From CAYRIY01 sp964424335 (lineage in GTDB: Bacteria > Bacillota > Limnochordia > DTU080 > RSA5): a stretch of DNA of 21,450 bases. The stretch spans positions 1 to 21,450 of the forward strand of contig CAYRIY010000065.1 of assembly GCA_964424335.1 (NCBI GenBank). The letters run 5' to 3'. The first letter of the stretch is position 1. Every line of letters starts with the position of its first letter. Both the position numbers and the translations under genes were made by a program. Under the pieces are notes generated by a model. That model was not told the origin of the DNA and made no database searches. It was given only the letters and a program-made list of their open reading frames with translations. Below, piece by piece: positions 1-7,142 of this stretch.

Positions 1-1215
1 CGGTGAGCGCTCGAGCGCCTCCGTCAATACCCTGCCTTCGACGTTTTCCGGGAGATCGACCCTGACGAGCTCAAGGAGCGTCGGGACGATGTCCACGATC
101 GACGCCCGGTGGACGATGTGACCGACTTTGATGCCTTTCCCCCAAAAGATGATCGTGGTGTGGCGCTCAGAGGGTGTCCCGTGGAAACCGCCAGTACCGC
201 TCATCGCCTGAATGGCCCGGTACGGATCGGGCACGACGACGATGTCGCCCACCCGTTCGGGATCGGCGCGCAGCGCTTCGAGCTCGGGCGCCGTAAGGAC
301 AGATGCCCCCTCGATTGCACCCAACGCGTCGAGCAACCGCTGCTCGAGCTCGGGCGTGCGCATTCCCTCCCGCCAGTAAAGAAATGCAGACCCGTACTGT
401 AGGTGGACGAGGTGCGTGTCGGGCCTGATTTGAGAAACATCCGTAGCCACCTTGATTCCAAGATCGCGAAAGACACTCGCAAGCCCAGGCGTAATCGGCC
501 TTGCGTCATTGGGAGACATCCCGTGGTCGGACGCGACCACCATCGCCGTTTCGTCGAGAATACCGAGCTTATCAAGAGCGTCGAGGAGCCTGCCGATCTC
601 CGCATCCGCTTCTAGGACGGCCGCCCGCATTTCGGGGCTGAACGGTCCATGCGCATGGCCGACTGCGTCCGTGTCGGCATTGTAGTACACCGCCAATCCG
701 GGAGGTTTCGCCTCAAACATCCGAATCAGGGTATCGATGTCGCCTCGGGCGTAGCGGTCCGCGCCTCGATCTTGGAGCATGAAGTGGTTTACCGATGCCG
801 TAGTCCACCCGTTGGCGCGGAGCGTTTCGGCGATCGTGGGGACCTGGTTGTCACGCAAAGGGCCGAGGATCTCGTCCCTTTCCCGGTCGTAGCGAGCATT
901 GTTGGGAATACCCGTGGTTGCCGGGTACGAACCGGTGACGAAACTCGTCTGGTTTGTGGTCGTCGTCGATGGAAACACCGACTCTCCCTCTGCAACCCAG
1001 ACACCTTCCCTAATGAGGCGAGCCAAGTTGGGCGGGGCGTACATCGCCACGTAGTCCGGCCGAAATCCGTCGAGCATGATCATGATCAGGTGCTTAGGCA
1101 CTTGGTCAAACATGACCGGTCCCTCCTGTGCTTGTCCCAACGGCGCGAGCGCCAGGAGGACCCATGACGCGAGCGCCGCCGCGGCGCTCACAATGCGAAA
1201 TCGAATTGCATTCAT
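1..1215 (-). CDS. Secreted alkaline-phosphatase-superfamily phosphodiesterase (ENPP/nucleotide pyrophosphatase type), 3' end cut by window edge
   Basis: The ATG at 1215 opens a frame that stays open for 405 codons to base 1, so the C-terminus lies outside the window. Residues 1-30 form a signal peptide (basic start, Ala/Leu core, AxA-like end near LGQAQ), which predicts export. The metal-site and nucleophile motifs of the type I phosphodiesterase/nucleotide pyrophosphatase family are visible in order: LDG at D49, a Thr-rich nucleophile loop ending in N88 (T85 aligns with the nucleophile of bacterial NPP), D183-x3-H187, SDHGM at D230-H231, and GFHGT at H345. Known members hydrolyse phosphodiester or phosphomonoester bonds in two-metal chemistry; the substrate here is unknown. 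The start lies 42 bp after the stop of the ROK regulator gene, so the two are probably cotranscribed. An AGGAGA-like ribosome site lies somewhat far upstream. Confidence 0.9.
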   Translation of the reverse strand, partial: MNAIRFRIVSAAAALASWVLLALAPLGQAQEGPVMFDQVPKHLIMIMLDGFRPDYVAMYAPPNLARLIREGVWVAEGESVFPSTTTTNQTSFVTGSYPATTGIPNNARYDRERDEILGPLRDNQVPTIAETLRANGWTTASVNHFMLQDRGADRYARGDIDTLIRMFEAKPPGLAVYYNADTDAVGHAHGPFSPEMRAAVLEADAEIGRLLDALDKLGILDETAMVVASDHGMSPNDARPITPGLASVFRDLGIKVATDVSQIRPDTHLVHLQYGSAFLYWREGMRTPELEQRLLDALGAIEGASVLTAPELEALRADPERVGDIVVVPDPYRAIQAMSGTGGFHGTPSERHTTIIFWGKGIKVGHIVHRASIVDIVPTLLELVRVDLPENVEGRVLTEALERSP

Positions 1216-1257
1216 CGCCGAGGCCCCCCATCCTCTCCTATTGAAATGCGGATACGC

Positions 1258-2523
1258 TTACGTTGCAGTGCTCCTAATGCGCTCCGCCTCCACCGGAATC
1301 TCCACACCCAGAAACCTTTGAATGACCATCGCCGCTGCTCCGACGACGCCCGCCCGATCGCCGAGCTCCGACGTGCGGATCTGCACTCGATCGCCCTGCA
1401 CTGGAAGCGCCCGTCGGCGCACACCCTCCTTGACCGCCGCCATCACCTTTGGGCCGGCCCGCTCCACGAGCCCGCCGCCGAGCACAATGCACTCGGGCGC
1501 GAACAAGTTGACCAAATTAGCCATTGCCGCGCCAAGGTACGTCATGGCATCGTCAAATATCGCGGCGCCCACGCGATCGCCGGCTTCGATCGCCTGGAAA
1601 AGATGGTCGAGCGTAAGGCGCGTCGAATCCCCCTCACACAGGGATTCAAGCAAAGTCTTTGCCCCTTGGTCGACCAAGCGCACGGCCTGCGCCCTCATCG
1701 CTCGGCCGCCAGCCATCACGCCGAGGCAGCCGCGGTTGCCGCACTTGCACTGCGGGCCGTTGACGTCGACCGTCATGTGGCCAAACTCACCGGAACCTCC
1801 GGCCACCCCGCGATAGACATTGCCGTCGATGAGAATGCCTGCGCCGATCCCCTCGTCGATCGACACGTAGATCATGTTGCGAAACCCGCATCCGGACCCG
1901 AATTGGTTTTCGGCGAGCGCCCTTACGTTCATGTCGTTGTCCAAGACGACCTCCGCCTTGAACTTGCGCCTGAGCGGGCTCGCCACCGCCACGTCTTCAA
2001 GGTCAAGGCTCGACGAATAGTGCAGGACGCCGCGGCTTGCAAGTCCCGGACAGCCCACGCCGATTCCTATGATCCGCCGCATGTCGCGTGGATCAGCCGG
2101 CATCGTCTCGAGAATCGCTTCGCTCAAGCAGGCTATGAAACGCTCCGGGCTCGTGGCATCACCGGGAACCGTCGCTTGGTTCAAGACGTTGCCGTCCAGA
2201 TCCGTGAGGGCGGCCCGGATGCGCGAGACGGCGACGTCCACGCCGATCGCAAGTCTCGAGCGCGCTTTCAGCGTGAGCAAGATCGGTTTTCTCCCGCCGC
2301 CGGACTTGCCTCTTCCGCTCTCCTGAACAAGGTCTTCCTTGATCAACTCGTCGACGATGACCGACACCGTCGCCGCGCTCAATGCCAAGTCGTGGGCAAG
2401 GCCGGCGCGGGAGACAGGGCCGCGACGGAGCGCTTCGAGAACGAGCGAGCGGTTGAGCCGCTTCATGAGTTGTGGGTTTCCCGTCCCTTGCACACGCACG
2501 GATACTCGTCTCCCAAAGTACAC
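1258..2523 (-). CDS. ROK-family transcriptional regulator (NagC/XylR-like)
   Basis: A 421-residue protein with an N-terminal winged helix (about residues 20-75, LNRSLVLEALRRGPVSRAGLA followed by the recognition helix) and a ROK sugar-binding/kinase-like domain (about 88-400). The ROK zinc signature is present: H249 in GEFGHM, then C259, C261 and C266 in CKCGNRGC. The catalytic-type Asp is in LDNDMN (D197). The Glu that normally follows GCL/GCW in this signature and contacts the sugar is Gly268, and the usual DxGxT phosphate loop near residue 95 reads DVAVS. It is therefore more likely a sugar-sensing repressor than a kinase. The coordinates use the outermost GTG. A second GTG at 2499, behind GGGAG, would start nearer the conserved TGNPQL segment. 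It is divergent from the GntR gene and upstream of the phosphodiesterase it may control. Confidence 0.9.
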   Translation of the reverse strand: MYFGRRVSVRVQGTGNPQLMKRLNRSLVLEALRRGPVSRAGLAHDLALSAATVSVIVDELIKEDLVQESGRGKSGGGRKPILLTLKARSRLAIGVDVAVSRIRAALTDLDGNVLNQATVPGDATSPERFIACLSEAILETMPADPRDMRRIIGIGVGCPGLASRGVLHYSSSLDLEDVAVASPLRRKFKAEVVLDNDMNVRALAENQFGSGCGFRNMIYVSIDEGIGAGILIDGNVYRGVAGGSGEFGHMTVDVNGPQCKCGNRGCLGVMAGGRAMRAQAVRLVDQGAKTLLESLCEGDSTRLTLDHLFQAIEAGDRVGAAIFDDAMTYLGAAMANLVNLFAPECIVLGGGLVERAGPKVMAAVKEGVRRRALPVQGDRVQIRTSELGDRAGVVGAAAMVIQRFLGVEIPVEAERIRSTAT

Positions 2524-2936
2524 GGATCCTACATTTTTTGGACTCCGAACAAACCAGGCCGCCGCGGGCTGTCATTCGACGGCATCGACTTGGAATTTCC
2601 ATCCAGCGCATGATTAGTCCCACTTCTCTGACATAAAGCGAAATCCCTTCTTCCTTTGGCACTTGAAACGAAAAATCTGGATATATCAACATGTAATCCG
2701 TGGGCTTCGCAGGTCAATTATTGCGACCTTGTTCCTTGACAACCTGAAGAAAGAACTTCGTCCATCGAAGCTGCATCTAATGTCAGATGAACGAATTCAG
2801 GGTACAAGCGGCGGTCCGATACGACTTGATTGCCAGAATATCTTTAATGCGCAAATTTACAGATTCCAAAGAAGGATATGGCGAATCACTCTTGTATATT
2901 GTCGACAAACGACAGTCGGCAGCAGCGGAGGCCCCG
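2524..2936. promoter_or_regulatory. Divergent control region between the ROK gene and the GntR operon
   Basis: These 413 bases hold no convincing gene. The plus-strand frame into the GntR gene is open from 2787 but lacks family similarity and a ribosome site until 2937. The stretch from about 2600 to 2900 is clearly AT-richer than the flanking genes, as expected of a promoter region. Visible elements are an 11-base palindrome TGGAATTTCCA (2591-2601), a TTGACA hexamer at 2736-2741 without a good partner -10, and the palindrome TTGTCGACAA (2899-2908). No promoter can be assigned with confidence. Confidence 0.55.
2899..2908. promoter_or_regulatory. Perfect 10-base palindrome TTGTCGACAA, candidate GntR operator
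   Basis: The palindrome ends 28 bases before the GntR start codon and directly follows a TATATT hexamer (2895-2900, overlapping it by two bases). FadR/VanR-type regulators often bind inverted GT...AC half-sites, and this has GTCGAC at its centre. Autoregulation is therefore plausible, but this is inference from position and symmetry only. Confidence 0.3.
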
Positions 2937-3623
2937 ATGATTGAGCAGCACATTAAGCAGATCGAAAGTCCGACGTTACAAAGCGCCGTCTACACCCATT
3001 TGCGCGAGCTGATTGTCAGCGGCAAGCTGGCTCCGGGCACGCGCCTACGAGAAGTATGGCTGTCTGAACAATTGGGTGTAAGCCGGAGCCCGATTCGGGA
3101 GGCAATAGTTCAGTTGAGTCGGGACGGCCTTGTAACCAAGAAAGCGCGCAATGGAGATTATGTGACACATTACACGCCCAAGGACGTTCGTGAGATCTAC
3201 GACGTTCGACTCGCTGTCGAACTGATGGCCGCACGGCGAGCGATCGACCACCTCACAGATGACAGGCTGCACAGGTTGGAGCAGGCAGCGATGGAGTGCT
3301 CGTCCGCACTGCAAGACGGCGACATCCCTTTGTACGGAGAGAAGGACCAACTCTTTCACTTCACGTTGGTCGATCTGGCCGGAAACCAGCGCCTCAGCGA
3401 CATCTTACGACAACTTGCCGGTCAGATTCAGGCGATCCGCGTGTTTGTGGCACTCGACCTCGATCGGGTCACACGGGCAGAGGAGGAGCATCAGCGAATT
3501 GTTCAAGCGTTTCGCGATCGTTCCGCAAAAGACGCGCTCACATGGGTCGAGCGTCATATCGACAGTGTGGCCGAAGATGTTGTGAGGATTTTAGAATCGA
3601 AAGCCGTCAACTTTGGAGGTTGA
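2937..3623 (+). CDS. GntR-family regulator, FadR/FCD subfamily
   Basis: A 228-residue regulator. Residues 12-78 form the GntR winged helix (LRELIVSGKLAPGTRLRE, then LSEQLGVSRSPIREA and the wing). Residues 85-220 form an FCD ligand domain in which the usual metal ligands are present: D137, H141 (DQLFHF), H185 (EEEHQR) and H207 (ERHIDS). FCD regulators commonly sense sugar acids or organic acids. The ATG at 2937 was chosen because GGAGG sits six bases upstream; the frame extends 50 codons further left without family similarity. It is the first gene of the plus-strand operon and ends five bases before the first glycosidase-like gene, whose ribosome site lies within its last codons. It is the likely local regulator of the GHL6 operon. 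Confidence 0.92.
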   Translation: MIEQHIKQIESPTLQSAVYTHLRELIVSGKLAPGTRLREVWLSEQLGVSRSPIREAIVQLSRDGLVTKKARNGDYVTHYTPKDVREIYDVRLAVELMAARRAIDHLTDDRLHRLEQAAMECSSALQDGDIPLYGEKDQLFHFTLVDLAGNQRLSDILRQLAGQIQAIRVFVALDLDRVTRAEEEHQRIVQAFRDRSAKDALTWVERHIDSVAEDVVRILESKAVNFGG

Positions 3624-3628
3624 GACAC

Positions 3629-5632
3629 GTGGAGACGAACCGCAAATGGTGGCTGCAGCCCCAGAGAATGATTCAAACAAACTTGCGAGAGATTGATGCG
3701 GATCTCGATCCGGACCGGTTGATCGCAGACCTCAAAAGTTTCGGCGCCACTGTCCTCATGTTCAACACCGGAGGCATCGTGGCAAGTTACCCTTCAGACC
3801 TCCCCTTTCACTACCCCAACCCCTATCTCAAGAGCGACCTCGTGGGAGAAGTGCTGGAACGCTGCCACGCGAATGGCATCCGTTATTTTGCTCGGATGGA
3901 TTTTAGCAAGGCAAATCGAGCGTTTTACGGGGAACACCCGGACTGGTTTTACCGCACGGCGGCAGGGACCGTCGTCGATTACAACGGTCAGTTGCACACG
4001 TGCGTCAACGGGCAGTACCAAAGCGAACATGCGCTGGCGATCGTAGAAGAGGTGCTCGATCGGTATCCGATTGACGGGATCTTCTTTAACATGTTCGGAT
4101 ATCAAACTTGGGACTACAGCCGAAATTACCACGGCATCTGTCACTGCGACAACTGCCGTAGGCTCTTTCGCGAGAAGTACGGTCACGACCTACCTAAAAA
4201 AGAGGATCCATCAGATCCGGTGTACCGTCTGCATCAAACGTTTCGCCGGAATGCCACAAAGGAGCGGCTCGATTCGATTGTGTCGCTCATTCGCAGCAAG
4301 CGGCCTGATGTGGCCATTTCGGGCGTGGACTGGATCAGGCAAGAGTCTAACTCAAGCGTGGACAGGCCGCTTCCCCATTGGATTTACGAAGCCTGTGCAC
4401 AGGCGAAATCGATCATGGACTCCTGGCCAAAACGAGCGGTCGCCAACGCGGCGGTTCACTTCCTTGACATTCCTTATCGCCATGTGAGCGTGCCGCCGTA
4501 TCTCACCGCGCTCAGGATGGCCCAAAATCTTGCCAGCGGCGCCTGGATCGACTTTTACTGCATTAGTACCCTCGACAGGCAAGAGGACCGTCTCTCATTC
4601 GACCTGATGAAAGAGATTTACCACTTTCACCGAGACCACGCCGACGAGTATTACACCGGACTCGAACCGGCCGCCAAGGCAGCGGTGCTCGTCACAGGAA
4701 CTACCGAGTACCGGGGAATCTTCCGGATGTTTGTCGAATCGCACATTCCCTTTGACGTGCTTGAACCGGACTCCATCAAGCACGGGCCCCCGGATCTGCT
4801 CGATCGCTACGCACTGATCGCAGCCCCCGACCCGAGTCGCCTTTCTCAGGACCACCTTGCGGCGCTTGACGATTACGTTCAGAGGGGTGGGCGGTTGCTT
4901 GCGACAGGGCGACTGCCTGTAGATGGACAGGGCTTTGCCAAACCGACCGAAGGATCGGTACAGTTGGACTCACTAGGCGTCGCAGTGGTAAGGGAATTCC
5001 GCGACGACGCCCGCGCCGCCTATTTCAAGATGAGCGACCGCGAGCTCTTCCCCAGCCTTGCAGGGGTCGACATCACGTTTTTGGATGAGTACTATCAGCA
5101 CTGCGATCTCCGTAGCGGCGCTCGCCCGCTCCTCAAGTTTGTACCGCCCTGCATGTACGGCCCTCCGGAAAAGTGCTACTACGAGGAAGTAACAGACGAG
5201 CCGGGCATCGTGATTCACCCATACGGGCAGGGCGTGACCGCCGTCTTCCCGTGGCCGGTTGGAACGCTCTATTACAAGTACAGTTCTGTTCCTCATCGCC
5301 TCTTGTTCACCGATACCGTAGAGCAGCTCCTCGGCGTCGATCGCCAACTCACATCCAACGCCTCGGAGATGGTCATGTTCACAATCAATAAACAGCCACA
5401 CAAGGGCGGACGCCTTTTGCTTCACCTCGTCAACTCGTCGGGCCATCACGGCACCGCCTTTCACGCTCCTGTGCCGATGGAAAATGTCGAGGTGGCGCTC
5501 CAATTGGATCAACCGTGCACGCGTGTTCGGGCGCTCAAGGCGGGGGCGGATCTCGAGTTTGCCGCTTCGGACGGTTGGTGTCGGTTTACGATCCCTTCGC
5601 TCGATCTCTTTGAGGCGGTCTCGATCGAGTAA
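3629..5632 (+). CDS. GHL6-type putative glycoside hydrolase, paralogue A (TIM barrel plus GH42-like trimerisation domain)
   Basis: A 667-residue protein resembling the 'hypothetical glycosyl hydrolase 6' (GHL6) family. About residues 10-340 form an alpha-amylase-like barrel with MFNTGGI, ARMD (88-91), EHPDW (102-106), DGIFFN (149-154) and CHCDNC (171-176), followed by a segment ending GHDLP. About 345-430 form a Rossmann-like domain of the beta-galactosidase trimerisation type, ending GGRLLATGR. A beta-sandwich lies near 590-667 (RLLLHLVNSS). There is no signal peptide, so it is probably cytoplasmic. The GTG start at 3629 follows GGAGG with nine bases' spacing and leaves a 5-base gap to the GntR stop. 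It lacks the SLY(D/N)EWG...DFxLADLFG stretch shared by paralogues B and C, so it is the most divergent of the three. The substrate and catalytic residues are not deducible. Confidence 0.85.
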   Translation: METNRKWWLQPQRMIQTNLREIDADLDPDRLIADLKSFGATVLMFNTGGIVASYPSDLPFHYPNPYLKSDLVGEVLERCHANGIRYFARMDFSKANRAFYGEHPDWFYRTAAGTVVDYNGQLHTCVNGQYQSEHALAIVEEVLDRYPIDGIFFNMFGYQTWDYSRNYHGICHCDNCRRLFREKYGHDLPKKEDPSDPVYRLHQTFRRNATKERLDSIVSLIRSKRPDVAISGVDWIRQESNSSVDRPLPHWIYEACAQAKSIMDSWPKRAVANAAVHFLDIPYRHVSVPPYLTALRMAQNLASGAWIDFYCISTLDRQEDRLSFDLMKEIYHFHRDHADEYYTGLEPAAKAAVLVTGTTEYRGIFRMFVESHIPFDVLEPDSIKHGPPDLLDRYALIAAPDPSRLSQDHLAALDDYVQRGGRLLATGRLPVDGQGFAKPTEGSVQLDSLGVAVVREFRDDARAAYFKMSDRELFPSLAGVDITFLDEYYQHCDLRSGARPLLKFVPPCMYGPPEKCYYEEVTDEPGIVIHPYGQGVTAVFPWPVGTLYYKYSSVPHRLLFTDTVEQLLGVDRQLTSNASEMVMFTINKQPHKGGRLLLHLVNSSGHHGTAFHAPVPMENVEVALQLDQPCTRVRALKAGADLEFAASDGWCRFTIPSLDLFEAVSIE

Positions 5633-5762
5633 CCGAAATGGCCGAGCGGAGTGCAAAACCAATACTGGGAGGGATGAAAGCCGCGGACGCGTGGAAAACG
5701 TCGACAACATTTCCGGTAGTCGTCGTCTGATCCTTTGGAAATAGACAAGAGGAGGGAATCAA

Positions 5763-7052
5763 GTGTCAAGACGCTTACTCGCGGGTTTTATTATCACTCT
5801 CTTCAGCATTGTCGCACTCCAAGGCGGTATTACGCAAGCGGCGGATATCGAAATATGGGACTGGCACGCCCCTCGTATCGAGGTGTATGAAAAGTACGCG
5901 ACCCGATACTTTGAAAAGACAGGACAAAACGTGGTGGTCCACCACATCACAGACAACTTCGGCGAGAGTATGACGCTCGGACTTGCCTCCGGCGTTCTCC
6001 CGGACCTCGTGCAGTTTCATCCGCAGTATATCGCCGCCTTTCACGACTACATGGCGCCCTGGCCCAAAGAGATGTTTGACATTTACGCCGCAGGCGACGA
6101 TCTGATCGGCCTCGAGTGGTGGTTGGACGAGCAAGACCTGCTGCGCTACGTTCGCGTGGTGGTATCCGCACGCCTGTTCTTTTATAACCGGGATATGTGG
6201 GAGCACAGCGGGCTCCCCTCCGATGCAACCAACTTCTCGAGAACATGGACGTGGGAGGACATGGTCGACACCGCACGTCGCCTGACGCGTTACGACGATA
6301 ACGGTGCGATTGCAGTGGCCGGGCTGAGTTTCATCCCCCGCTTGTTGTTCTACGATTTCTACATGCAGGCTGGCGGTCGGGTCTACACCGAAGACGGGGC
6401 GAAGACGGCATTCAACCAGCATTACGAAGCGGCGTTAAAGGTGACCGAACTGATCAACGACCTCTTCCACGTCAACCGAGTCAGCGACATGGAGAGGAGT
6501 TTTACCGACCGGACCGCGGCGATGCGCCACGACGGCCCTTGGGCGGCGGGCACCTACGATCAGACCGAGGATCTCAATTACGGGGTCATGTTCAATCCAA
6601 CTCCGGGGGGAACCTGGGCCCCTTACGGTTACAACGCAGGCGACTTCAGTTTGGCGATCTTCGACCAGATCGGCGAAGAACGAAAGAAGCGGGCGTTTGA
6701 GTTTCTCAGTTGGATGTTGAACGACGACGATTTTTGGGTCGACTACGCGGTGGCCCACAGCGCGCCGCCGACGTTGCGACGCGTGTGGGGAGATCCTCGC
6801 CTGACGGGGAATGAGCCCATGAGCATCGTCATGCAGGCAGCGCCGTACACGATCCCGATTGCGGACGATCCTGCTGTGCCGCGATCAGCCATTGATCGGC
6901 TGGGAGATGTGCTGGCGGCGGGTGAGATGGCAAGCGCCGCGGCGCTGGATCGGGCGATTCAGGAATTCGACATCGGCATGCTGAGCGTCCCGCCCGTAAA
7001 GCCCGTCGAGTACACCTACCAGCAACCTGAGCTTCCGCTGTTCCAAAAGTAA
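5763..7052 (+). CDS. ABC transporter sugar-binding protein, extracellular family 1
   Basis: A 429-residue solute-binding protein of the UgpB/MalE-like family 1. Residues 1-26 are a signal peptide (SRR start, hydrophobic core, cleavage probably after ITQA). No cysteine follows, so it is not a lipoprotein. The mature protein starts IEIWDW. It shows the expected lobe pattern: GVLPDLVQFH, FFYNRDMWEHSGL, a TWTWEDMVDTARRLTR segment, a MQAGGRVY segment and AAMRHDGPWAAG. The GTG start at 5763 sits six bases behind GAGGAGGG. It lies between GHL6 paralogues A and B on the same strand, so its ligand is probably the substrate of those enzymes. No permease or ATPase gene is adjacent. Confidence 0.9.
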   Translation: MSRRLLAGFIITLFSIVALQGGITQAADIEIWDWHAPRIEVYEKYATRYFEKTGQNVVVHHITDNFGESMTLGLASGVLPDLVQFHPQYIAAFHDYMAPWPKEMFDIYAAGDDLIGLEWWLDEQDLLRYVRVVVSARLFFYNRDMWEHSGLPSDATNFSRTWTWEDMVDTARRLTRYDDNGAIAVAGLSFIPRLLFYDFYMQAGGRVYTEDGAKTAFNQHYEAALKVTELINDLFHVNRVSDMERSFTDRTAAMRHDGPWAAGTYDQTEDLNYGVMFNPTPGGTWAPYGYNAGDFSLAIFDQIGEERKKRAFEFLSWMLNDDDFWVDYAVAHSAPPTLRRVWGDPRLTGNEPMSIVMQAAPYTIPIADDPAVPRSAIDRLGDVLAAGEMASAAALDRAIQEFDIGMLSVPPVKPVEYTYQQPELPLFQK

Positions 7053-7080
7053 TTGCGCTGCAAAAAAAGAAGAAATAGCG

Positions 7081-7116
7081 CGTGGCCGCGGCTCCGGTGA
7101 GGGACCGCGGCCCACG
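7081..7116 (+). other. Intercistronic GC-rich stem-loop after the sugar-binding-protein gene
   Basis: CGTGGCCGCGG (7081-7091) pairs with CCGCGGCCCACG (7105-7116) with a single bulged base and a 13-base loop. No T-run follows, so it is not a standard intrinsic terminator. Its position, 28 bases after a binding-protein stop and just before the GGAGG of the next gene, fits an mRNA-stabilising or partial-termination element that raises binding-protein expression over downstream genes, as known for malE-type operons. Confidence 0.5.
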
Positions 7117-7142
7117 TCCACCGATCCTTGGAGGCTTCGAAG

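Noticed and set aside
1246..2613. Long plus-strand open frame of 455 codons opposite the ROK gene
   Set aside because: It mirrors the ROK gene, has an Arg/His/Pro-rich composition and no recognisable motif; the minus strand encodes a clear ROK protein.
2787..2936. N-terminal extension of the GntR gene by 50 codons
   Set aside because: It has no family similarity and lies in AT-rich promoter-like DNA, while a good ribosome site precedes the ATG at 2937.
3296..3628. Upstream extension of GHL6 paralogue A through the GntR gene
   Set aside because: This part overlaps the GntR gene in another frame; the GTG at 3629 has a well-placed GGAGG and matches the start of the paralogues.
5639..5649. TGGCCGAGCGG, identical to the D-arm core of serine/leucine tRNAs, in the gap after GHL6 paralogue A
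   Set aside because: No acceptor stem, anticodon arm or GGTTCGA-type T-loop follows, so it is a chance match and not a tRNA gene.
4973..5710. 245-codon minus-strand open frame
   Set aside because: Antisense shadow of GHL6 paralogue A; Arg-rich and without similarity to known families.
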